NCBI GenBank assembly: GCA_030407085.1
Contig: CM059584.1
Coordinates: 138,436,001 to 138,500,000 of the forward strand
Direction of reading: 5' to 3'
DNA length: 64,000 bases
Source of the DNA: Trichopria drosophilae
Lineage: Eukaryota > Arthropoda > Insecta > Hymenoptera > Diapriidae
Shown here: one piece after another, positions 55,755 to 64,000 of the stretch
Layout: every line of letters begins with the position of its first letter
Numbering within the stretch: the first letter of the stretch is position 1
Notes under the pieces: generated by a model
What the model was told of the DNA's origin: nothing
Database searches by the model: none
The model's input: only the letters and a program-made list of their open reading frames with translations
Program-made: the position numbers and the translations under genes

Positions 55755-57352
55755 AGATTTGTAAGGTGTATAAAAGAGGTAGGGTCAGTAAAATTTTTGG
55801 TGGATCTATCTATGAAACCGAGCAAGCTCGCAGCTTTAGAGGCAATAACTCTAATATGTTCATTGAAAGAAAGATCACTTTCGAAGGTAACCCCAAGGTC
55901 TTTTACCTTATCGACTCGATGCAGTGCCAACCCATTTAACATGTAAGTAAAGTTGAAAACCTGTTTCGATTTACAAAAGGATATAATACTGCACTTATTA
56001 ACGTTTAAAGCTAACCCGTTAACCAAAGACCAGTTAGCAATATTATTCAAGTCTATTTGTAATCTTGAAGCATCCATGGGATTAGTAATTTCTGTATATA
56101 TTTTCACATCGTCAGCAAACATTAATACTTTTGAGTAGCGGATAAACTGTGGTAAATCATTAATAAAGGTTAAAAATAAGAGGGGACCTAGATGGGAACC
56201 CTGAGGAACCCCAGAGAGCATTCTTATATGCCTAGAGGAAGCGTTATTATACCTGACAGATAATGTACGACCTGCTAAATAAGAAGATAGCCAACTATGT
56301 AGATTGCCACGAATACCAAAATTCCACAATTTGTCAAGCAGTCTACAATGATTCACCCTATCAAAAGCCTTTGAGAAGTCAAGGTAGATGGAATCTACCT
56401 GACCCTGAGCACCAATGGCACTGAACAGGGAATCACTGAAGACTAACAGATTGGTCAAAGTGGATTTCCCCTTCGAAAACCCATGTTGCATTTGAACTAT
56501 TTTATTACTTAAGAACGACGAAAGTTTATAAATTATAGTCTGTTCGAATAGTTTAGCAAAAGATGATAAGATAGCTATAGTACGGTAATTTTCAATATTA
56601 TGTTTATCGCCAGATTTGTATATTGGGTAAATGAAGGAGTGTTTCCAAATTGATGGTAAGGTATGAAGTAAGATTGATGAATTAAATAAGGTTAACAGGG
56701 GTTTACTGAGCGAACATCTACAATTTTTTATAAACATCGGGGGAATATTGTCAGGACCACTGTTCACACTGCTCTCGAGCCGGTTTAACGCACCTTCAAC
56801 ATCGTCAACTGATGTAGTCAGTTCGCTTAATATATCAGGGGTATCAACTCGAGGAAGACGAGGTAAAACAGAGGGATTATATGATCCATCAAAGTGATCA
56901 GCGAATAGTTCACCTATTTCTATGTAATTGTTAGAAGTTTTATTTTTATAGTACATATTAAATGGAATTGAGTCAGCGGATCGAATTTTCTTAATATAAG
57001 ACCAAAATGCTTTAATATTAGTTTTTAAGTTACGCTCAACTCTATTCGTATAGGCCTTATAGTTTAATCTAGAGCAAGAAATGCACTGAGCTCTCAACTT
57101 TTTAAAAATTAAATAATCATCGATAATATTGGAGGCTTTCCATTTACAGTGTGCCACCTTTTTTTGTATTATAAGACTAATTAAATCCTTGTCAAACCAA
57201 GGCGGATAAGAGGTACATGATGGTTTATGCTTAGGTACAAATTGAGAAATGACGCTATTCAAGGAATTATAAAAACTATTAATCTTTGCATCAATATCAT
57301 TTCCTTTTAAGGTATTCTCCCAATCAGTACTTTGTAAAGCTTTGTTTATCAC
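55748..57352 (-). pseudogene. Non-LTR ORF2, reverse transcriptase
   Basis: 534 codons with the full RT: SFIYPIYKSGDKHNIENYR near 56600, LDFSKAFDRVNH near 56380 (first Asp), LSGVPQGSHLGPLLFL near 56200, and the catalytic VLMFADDVKIY near 56120, then KDLGVTFESDLSF. A pre-RT region starts at residue ~1 (joining the endonuclease). It is out of frame with the endonuclease by one base (4-nt overlap at 57349-57352) and with the C-terminal part near 55750. Reverse transcription of element RNA at the nick is the family role. Confidence 0.92.
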
Positions 57353-58140
57353 ATCGTAATTACCTGCAAGAAAATTGAAGCCTTTTCCTTGTGTTCAATT
57401 GTGGATTCCACTGTATTGGTTGTTAATAAGAAAACACCTGGTACATGATGTTGTTCGAGAACCGGAATTAAATTATCACAAGATGTACAAGAGTGAAGAA
57501 TGCCGGTACGAGAAAAAGCTAAATCCAGTGTGTAATCCTTTAATGGGTGATTTGAGAAATGTTGGTGAAGCCCTAGATAAAAGAAAGACTGATGGATAAT
57601 TGATAGACAGTGCTTCTTATCAGGATCCAAGTATCCTTTGGCTTCAACTTGGAGTGGATAATTTGTCCATGAGATACGTGGAAGATTGAAATCACCCATA
57701 ACAACAAGCTCGTGATCAGTATAAATAGAAGCAATTGCTTCGACTTCATTTACAAAGGTTTTAAAAGATGATGAGTCGGCATTCGGTGATAAGTAGACAG
57801 CAACAAGAAGAAGTTCTAGTGTTCCGGTATGAATTCTTAAAAAGATCGCCTCAGTGTTAATTTGTGTATGGACCCTGCTTGCAAGTATCGGTTTTTTGAC
57901 AGCTACCAGTACTCCACCACCCCTGGACAAATTAGAGACGTTGAAGTTTCTATCACAGCGATAGATGTTATAATCATTTAACCCCAGTTCGGAGTTTAGT
58001 ATATCAGGGTTTAGCCAGGTTTCGGTAATACAATAAAATCCAGGGGAGTAATTAAAGTTGGAAGAGTAGTTTGAAGATGATCCATTTTATTTTTTAGGGA
58101 ACGTACATTTTGATAATATAGAAATAAAGAGCTATTACCT
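57349..58140 (-). pseudogene. Non-LTR ORF2, AP endonuclease part
   Basis: The apurinic-type endonuclease. The C-terminal two thirds lie in the frame 57930-57349: GGGVLVAVK, VAVYLSPNADSSSF, ELVVMGDFNLP (the catalytic GDFN), then DYTLDLAFSR. The N-terminus is upstream: NVRSLKNKMDHL near 58110 and ITETWLNPDILN near 58020 (the E-T-W motif), separated by a frameshift near 58040. The domain cuts target DNA. With shifts at 58040, 57350 and 55750 the ORF2 protein cannot be made whole. Confidence 0.85.
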
Positions 58141-58147
58141 AGATGCT

Positions 58148-59121
58148 TTAGTTTTCTGGAGTGTTACGTATGGGTGATTTAGTTTCGGCAACTAGGGAAG
58201 GAATGCCATTTATATATTTTATTCTTTTTCTATCACTTGGATCTTTCAAATTGTGAGCATCAAGCTGAGATTGGAGTTCATGAAGATAATCCCTTTGAGC
58301 CTTGGTTTTGTCAGTGGTGACATATAATGATGCTGGCAATAGTTTCTTATTAAAGATTGACCGCATTACTTCTTATTTATTTTAGTATTGATTTATTGTA
58401 TTCATTCTTCTGACCGAACGGATGGTTACTCCTTTGATGACAGAGAAAACTTCAATCTTATACTGAAGATCATTGTTAACGGAATCAGTGCCCTGTTCTT
58501 GAACATTATAAACGATTAGATTGTTTCTTTTAGCAAGTCTTTCAGCATAATAAGTCTCCATAGAAGCTGAATTATCGGGTGCCTTAATCGATGATGATAT
58601 GTCCTGTTCGACTTTGGTTAGTCTTTCCGATATGGCTTCGAGTTGAGGATTAACGTTTTCCACGGTCTTCAAAGTAGAGTCGATAGACTTTAAATTCTTA
58701 GCTACCTTAGAAATTGAAGTTGCGTTACTAGAGATACGCTTGTCAAACGATGAAAGTTGTCCACGTACATCCACGTACCACCATATCATCTAAGGAAGGA
58801 TTAGTACGTTTACCCTGGTCGGCGACAGTTTGGGTCAATTTTCTTATCTCCCGAAGCAGCATAGCGTTATCAATGTTCTCGGTATCTGATTGAGATGATC
58901 CGGAGGAAACCAACGAAGAATTTGTAGAGTCTTGAACATTAGCTCTTGGTAACGGAGTATTAGGTCGACTTCCATTACAACATTTGAAAACACCTTCTAT
59001 ATCAGATGAGTAACGTTCGGAACAAGAAAGGTGTATTAAGCACAAACAAGCGCTGCAAGTAACTCCAGATGTAACAGGCTTTTTGCAGTAGGGACACATT
59101 TTTTTTATCAGACATTTTGAT
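58148..59121 (-). pseudogene. Non-LTR ORF1 (zinc finger, coiled coil, RRM-like)
   Basis: Starts with MSDKK near 59121; an A-run then shifts into the frame MCPYCKKPVTSGVTCSACLC, LIHLSCSERY, a PHD-like Cys/His finger. A linker with NTPLPRAN leads to a coiled coil (KRISSNATSISKVAKNLKSI, ERLTKVEQDI) and an RRM-like start (AKRNNLIVYNVQE). A 10-bp tandem duplication (GTACGTGGA(T/C), near 58765-58785) breaks the frame between finger and coil, and another change near 58380 precedes the C-terminal 72 codons (58366-58148). The intact protein would package element RNA. Confidence 0.8.
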
Positions 59122-59133
59122 TAGATTTGCAGT

Positions 59134-61029
59134 TGTTACGACCCAGCAAACATCTCAAAAGAACAAGATGCTTGTTGGATCGTAAAAGGGCTGAGTAACT
59201 AAAGGTTACTCGGGTTCTGGCGAGCGGGGGTCGGCTGCGTGTGTCCCTGAAATTGTAATAGGGAAAGGTCAAATAATAAAAAAGAGAAGCAAGAATGGTT
59301 TAAGAGTGAAAACAAATTTATTTCGGTAATGGAGGTTGAATTAACGGTATTTTCGCAATTAAGAAGAGGTATTCTTCCAAAACTCGTCGCTCGTGCTTCT
59401 GTTTGAGCTCGCGGATTTCTAGTTCCGCGCGCTCCGCCTGAACCTTGCGTCCGGCCCTTCGTCGCCGTTGTTTCACTGAAAGGAGAAACAAGCGGTTAGA
59501 CCAGGAATTTATTATATTGGGAAAAGGGTTAGTTGGATATCCTACTTGACGAAAAAAAAACGAATAATATGTAATAGAAAATAATAATAAAGAAAATTGG
59601 ATTATGTGGTGGGAGGAGGCCCTACGAGCTAGGAATTAATATTCCGGTAGTCAGCAGGTCAATTCCCGCGACACCCAGAATTTTAATCCGGTCGCTCCTA
59701 AAATAAAAAAAAATGGTCCCTAATGTTGCCTATTTTGGCAACTCGTCTCAAGGTAACAATTGGGATTAAAATAAGAAAACAAAAAAATATCTCGGGTAGG
59801 TACGCTTGCTCGTCTCACATATTCAAACGTACCTGTAATATTGGGAAAAAAAAAATATTGTTAATAATAAAAAAAAGGGGATATCGAGAATAAATATCTT
59901 ACTGTTGCTCGGCACAGCCTGGGAACCTCTTCGTGGGGTAGATCCGACCGGGTTTGAAGTGTTTCTCTGGATGGACTTGTGCCAACTTCTCGGGGACGTC
60001 CTTCGATGATGGCAGGGTCTAGTCGGAGTCCGCTGCTCTCCCAAAACACAACCAGGAGAGCCAAAACTGACCAGGCGATTGACAATCCAGTTCGGCGGTG
60101 CGCACTCTCTGGTCCATGTGATGCGCGGGCCCCTTTTTATATGGTTTTTCCAGGTGGAAAGGGCAATTAACGGTGATCGAGCGAGAGACAGAAAACTGTC
60201 GAGCGAGAGATGGAACTTGTAGAGCGAGATGAAGTAATTTTCCTCCAATTTGTTATTTATAAGGTGTTTTCAATAATGTTCCTTTTTACCATCAATTGTT
60301 TATTACAAGTTAGCTAAATTGGAGATTAAACAGAAATGAATGGAGGTTGTGTCGTTGTTTGGTGCGAAGTTATTCATAATTATTACAACTTCCATTCACC
60401 TTGTTCAATCTCTTACAATTGTTGTTTGCAAAAGAGAAGAAAACTCACTGTTTGTAGAATATAATTGTTATAATAAATTGTTTGCATTTTTACTTAGGTG
60501 AACTATTAGGATTATTATGATTGAGGCTGAAAGTTTTACAGGATAAGGAAAAATATAAAAAGAATATTGTTTAAAGGTCGGGAATTCATGAGTAGCAACA
60601 TTCAGATCGGGTTGAGATTCGCGAGTTTGGAGTTAAAAATGACTGTGCAGTTATCGAGATTTTTGTTAATGTTGCTATTAATGAATTCGTTTAAGAATTG
60701 TCTAAGAAAAATAAAACTGGTTAAATGGTTTCCAAGAATTTCGGGTGGCATCGTTTTTTGTTCCATTAAAAGTTGCGTAGGAGTATCCGTACAACCTTCA
60801 GCACCGTTACATGCGTTACACCGGTAATTGTCTAAAAAGAGTTTCGGTGGCAATGAAGATTTCTCAGAATAGAAATCTACGCTACGTGCTTAATTTTTAG
60901 TGAGCGTTAAAAAAGGGTCATAAAGTTAAATGTATTTTTGAGTGCACTGCATGTATCGATTTCTAGTCTTTAATCCTATCGGTTTTCCTAAAAAGTTATT
61001 CCGTTGTGGGTGGTCGCGGTGACGTGACA
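59134..61029 (-). repeat. Candidate long 3' LTR (~1.9 kb) of the Gypsy element
   Basis: On the element strand starts TGTCACGTC right after the purine tract and ends GGGTCGTAACA, giving imperfect terminal repeats TGT(C/T)ACG. Contains a TATA box (CCATATAAAAAGG near 60140), AATAAA near 59320, and several strong splice-like sites (donor ACA|GTAAGA at 59902; acceptors near 59833, 59702 and 59480). The last acceptor is followed by a small basic frame ending ...PPLPK just before AATAAA. With only one copy visible the ends stay provisional. Confidence 0.5.
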
Positions 61030-61041
61030 TCCCCCCTCTTG

Positions 61042-62402
61042 GTCGGAAACTGGTCCTCCAGTTTTTATAAACAAAGTCGGAACAATTGAATAATAAAAGA
61101 AACTTTACTGAATCTATTAATTATAATGTTACAAGGTTATTAGCAAGTTTTACGTAAATGATACATTTCTGCTTATTCGTTTAATACACTGTTCTTAATA
61201 TCTTATAATTATTTCGGGGTTAATTGATAATTCTTTACGCTTTGTATGTATCGTTAGTTGAGAATATTTGGTTGTGATTGTGATACAGTCTTTTGAAGAG
61301 TTTACAATATTTTACATGTTGTTTCCTCTTGAAGTTTGTACATAATTATTATTATTTCTAAGTTACGTGTGTACTATACTCTATTGTCCGTGATCTGAGC
61401 TAATTAGCGTATATTAAAAATGTTTTCATTAACGCAAGATATAAGCAAGATAGTGAATGAAGTTTTCTATTTGCCGCATTTACGTGACGCTATCGCGAAT
61501 GACTGATTTTTCATGATGCCACTCTATATTGTAATAATCCTAAACTGATTACATATATATAACAAATTGATTGGAATGAAATTTATTGTTTAGACGCAAT
61601 CTAAAGGTTGTAATTGTACCTGTTGGAGAAATTTGTATTAGAGTTAGTGTTGCAAAATCGTGTTAAGTATGTATTATTTCATTGTTAACTTTTTGTATAT
61701 AAAAAAAAAAGATCAATGGTGTTTTGAACGAAATAAACGCGACGTCTGTTGATTTCGTTTCTAAGTGCGTGACACCTCGCACTCCATTGTTTGTGGTAAG
61801 CTAACTTAAGGCTTATGTCACTTTTGCACTTTTCTTTCCTCCTAATCTCACTATAGTGTATGATTTTCGCACTCCACTATTATGTGGCAAGGCTAACTTA
61901 ATGGCTTAATCATACACAAAAAATATTTTAATTCGATTGGATTTGTTGGATTTCAACAGTTCCACGTTTCTTTCGTTTTTATTCACCGTTTTCATTTCGT
62001 TTCCATTTTGTTATTATTTTTCAAAATTCATTAGAGGTACGTCCATTTTCATTTCATGTACATGCAATTTGTTATGCGTAAATTTTTATTTGTTAGTTTT
62101 TTTTAGTGTATTTTATGGTTAGTTTTAAGGTATAAGGGATTAGCTTTGTCTAGTGTGAAAGTCTTGATTCATGCGAATAGGGGATAAGCTTTGTATAAGG
62201 TATTTTAGTATGCGGAAGGGTTGGGTTAGTTCTCATTCTGGATCAGTTATTTTTGTGGAATCCATTTGGTTGTTCGTATTTTTTTTCTCGTCTTTTGTAT
62301 TCTTCTTTTAATATTCCTTTGGGGAGAGGTTGTTTTTTTATTTTTGTTTTCCTCTTTTATGTATTTCTCAAAAATTTATTTTGATGCGATTATTTTAGTA
62401 AC
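61042..62402 (-). other. Coding-free 3' region of the Gypsy element
   Basis: AT-rich, no env-like frame. Includes two related hairpins at 61771-61824 and 61856-61917 that share loop-side sequence (TCGCACTCCA, GCTAACTTAA) but have different closing stems. Confidence 0.55.
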
Positions 62403-63449
62403 TTAATTATTTCTCATTTTTGAAATTTTTAATCTATTGGCATGCACTATTTTATCTTCATTTTTCACTCTTACTTTGACATTTCCATTTTTGAATACTT
62501 CTAGTACCTCGAATGGTCCTAAATATTCGTCGTCTAATTTACTTGTTTTGTGATTTTTTTGTAAAAATACGTAGTTGCCTGGTTGTAAAGTTAATGGATT
62601 TATTTTCTTATCATAATGCTGCTTCGATTTTAATTTTGCCAATATTTGATTTTTTTGTGCGTATTCTTGCGTATCATATAATTTAGATGCTAAGTCTTTA
62701 ATGTAGTCGCTGTAAGTTATTTGGGTTGAACTTTTTATATATTTCTGTGAGGGTAGTTTTGCTAGTCTCCCGAACATTAGTTCGAATGGAGTGTATTTTG
62801 TGCCTTCGTGAACGCTGGTATTATAAGAGAAAGTCGCTAGTTCTAACCATTTATCCCAGTCTGTATATTTATCTGCGTAGTGTTTTATGTATTCTTTGAT
62901 AACATGATGAGAGCGTTCTAATGATCCGTTAGATTGCGGGTGAAATGCTGTGGTTTTTACTTTTTTTATATTAAAAAGTTTTGCAATCTGCTTCATTACT
63001 TTGCTTAGGAAGTTTTTGCCTTGATCTGTCAATATTGTTTTAGGTGATCCGAATGTGCAAATTAATCTCTTTACTAATGCTTCCCCGATATCTGAGGATG
63101 TTGCTTTTCTTAGTGGAATTGCTATTAAAAATTTAGTTAGGTTGTCTTGTATTGTTAAAATATTCTCATATCCTTCTTCGGTTTTATTATTCGGAATTAC
63201 TATATCCATTGCGACTTTTTCCATTGCTTGTTTGGGTGTATCGGATATTATCATAGGTTGCTTAGTTTTTACTCTTGTTAATTTTTTTAATTGACATGAT
63301 TTACAATTTTGGATGAATTTTTCTATATCTGATTTCATATTTTCCCAATAGTATTGTTGTTTTATTCTTTTAAGAGTTTTGTTTATTCCTTTATGACCTC
63401 CTATTGGAGTCGAGTGCAATTCTGTCAATATTTGTGATCTATCCTTCAT
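62403..63449 (-). pseudogene. Gypsy integrase
   Basis: 348 codons from an internal Met; the coding frame actually continues upstream to a TAG near 63508. Zinc site: HSTPIGGHKGINKTLKRIKQ then CKSCQLKKL. Core: KVAMDIVIPN (first Asp), TILTDQGKNFLSK (second), HPQSNGSLERSHHVIKEY (Glu). C-terminal beta domain LQPGNYVFLQKNHKT and YLGPFEVLEV, ending at 62403. Close in motif wording to 17.6/297-type errantivirus integrases as I recall them. Catalyses insertion of element DNA. The frame is otherwise open and all catalytic residues are present; only the upstream stop marks damage. Confidence 0.9.
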
Positions 63450-63506
63450 TTCGGCGTGAATAATTTTCCCATTGCAGATTATTACCTTTGTATTTGAAGT
63501 TTCAAA

Positions 63507-63965
63507 CTATTTTTCGATTATTTTTATTACGGTTTCCCATTCTACTCCTTTTATTGTTTTTGTTTTAGATATGCTGATTGTTGATAATTGTAACTCGTTC
63601 ACTTTTTCTTTTAGAAGTTTAATAAGTTTCTTTATATTTTTCTCTATTAGTAATTGACTTTCTCCTGTATTTGATACTATAGGTAATGCGATATGATATT
63701 TACTATTTACTTTTGTAATTGATATTTCGTTCAATTTTAAGTTTTGGAACTTGGGTAATTCGTTTCTAGTATTAAGTTTCTCTGAACCTATATCACACGG
63801 TGTCCCTTTAGTGGTTAAAAAATATGTTAAATTGTCTTTTTGCATGTATAGGTGATTTGAAATTTCTATTACATTTTTGCTTCTGTGGAAAGTATTATTC
63901 TGTGAATCATTTTTCTCTTTGTTTGTTTCGTCGTTTTCATCATCAGAGCCGGAATCTGATGACAT
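63507..63965 (-). pseudogene. Gypsy pol linker between RNase H and integrase
   Basis: 152 codons, same frame as the integrase, separated by one TAG (63505-63509). Acidic start (SSDSGSDDENDETNKEK), then MQKDNLTYFLTTKGTPCD and LPIVSNTGESQLLIEK, matching the tether/linker of 17.6-like Pol. The frame extends past 63965 toward the window edge, so RNase H and RT are presumably just outside. Confidence 0.75.
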
Positions 63966-64000
63966 TTCATCATTTTCTTCGTCTGATGTTAAGTCGTCGT

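Larger units (their letters stand above)
48386..59133 (-). mobile_element. CR1/Jockey-type non-LTR retrotransposon, interrupted by BEL-2
   Basis: Minus-strand element of ~4.05 kb once BEL-2 is removed. 5' to 3': ORF1 (59121-58148), ORF2 (58140-55281), 3' UTR split by the BEL insertion (55280-55150, then 48458-48416), and a tail of TAAA-type repeats at 48415-48386. The YNTRNP motif and the ORF1 zinc plus coiled-coil layout point to the CR1/Jockey group. Upper end taken as the start of the Gypsy LTR at 59134; whether 5' sequence is missing is unclear. Confidence 0.8.
59134..64000 (-). mobile_element. 17.6/297-like Gypsy retrotransposon, 3' part
   Basis: Minus-strand element leaving the window at 64000. 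Holds the RNase H-to-integrase linker, integrase, ~1.36 kb of coding-free 3' sequence, a purine tract (AAGAGGGGGGA at ~61030-61041) and a candidate 3' LTR. No env frame found. The other LTR lies outside the window. Confidence 0.75.

Noticed and set aside
59861..60085. 74-codon minus frame with signal-peptide-like start
   Set aside because: The start codon is TTG, not ATG, and the first TATA-proximal ATG is in another frame and stops soon. Kept only as part of the LTR splicing finding.
61720..61830. Alternative Gypsy LTR start at AGTGACATAAG (minus strand near 61826), as in 17.6-type LTRs
   Set aside because: The purine tract next to TGTCACG at 61029 is stronger and gives matching TG...CA ends; not excluded without the second LTR.
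1..64000. CRISPR arrays, bacterial operons, Shine-Dalgarno sites
   Set aside because: The sequence is eukaryotic and repeat-rich; tandem repeats found do not have the repeat/spacer form of CRISPR.

Overview
The window is repeat-dense DNA from an animal genome, almost certainly an insect. I infer this from two insect-type BEL/Pao retrotransposons, a 17.6/297-like Gypsy element, CR1/Jockey-type and Penelope-like retroelements, a Pogo/Tigger-like MITE and a Transib/RAG1-like transposase. AT-rich spacers and LTR identity argue for recent activity. A hymenopteran such as an ant would fit, but nothing here proves it. I found no convincing single-copy host gene; nearly every long open frame belongs to a transposable element, a viral fossil or simple repeats.

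Layout. 1-1,885: two broken non-LTR retrotransposon fragments (+). 2,100-3,000: diverged ~150-bp tandem satellite. 4,288-7,090: heavily decayed Gypsy gag-pol (+). 7,430-19,873: a full-length BEL element (BEL-1, +) with near-identical LTRs, a primer binding site (PBS) and a 5-bp target duplication. Its gag is split by a second LTR element (8,999-14,233) whose LTRs differ by one T, which has a tRNA-Phe PBS and a GGAAC target duplication, and which carries 4.4 kb of internal DNA with no gag or pol (a LARD-type non-autonomous element). 20,139-22,480: a tRNA-like sequence, a TA-flanked MITE and a fossil of a mononegavirus-like L protein (-). 22,830-26,800: scrambled Gypsy relic (-). 26,824-28,323: Penelope-like fragments around a MITE with ~165-bp inverted ends. 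28,428-36,019: two copies of another DNA transposon (-), a 500-bp array of 16-bp C15A units, and a 2,968-bp element (30,736-33,703) with 137-bp inverted repeats starting CACGGTG and a RAG1/Transib-like transposase. 36,710-39,340: a hairpin MITE and a second, truncated copy of the Transib-like element, split by a solo LTR related to the LARD. 39,482-43,816: a ~1.2-kb-armed inverted repeat with four inward-pointing tRNA-like modules; part of it is repeated at 46,653-47,820. 44,200-46,000: palindromes and small hairpins. 48,386-59,133: one CR1/Jockey-type non-LTR element (-) interrupted by a second full-length BEL element (BEL-2, 48,459-55,149, -). 59,134-64,000: 3' part of a 17.6/297-like Gypsy element (-), running off the window.

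How they relate. The two BEL elements share the same PBS sequence and similar polypurine tracts, so they probably use the same primer tRNA. Each is interrupted by few visible lesions: BEL-1 by a stop, a frameshift and the nested element; BEL-2 by one in-frame stop. The LARD must borrow proteins from an autonomous relative. The most unusual signal is in that LARD family: a ~130-bp non-coding module, present twice in the nested element and twice in the related solo LTR, whose predicted hairpins keep pairing through compensatory base changes. This suggests a selected RNA structure. The second notable system is the Transib/RAG1-like element with recombination-signal-like heptamer ends, present in two copies.
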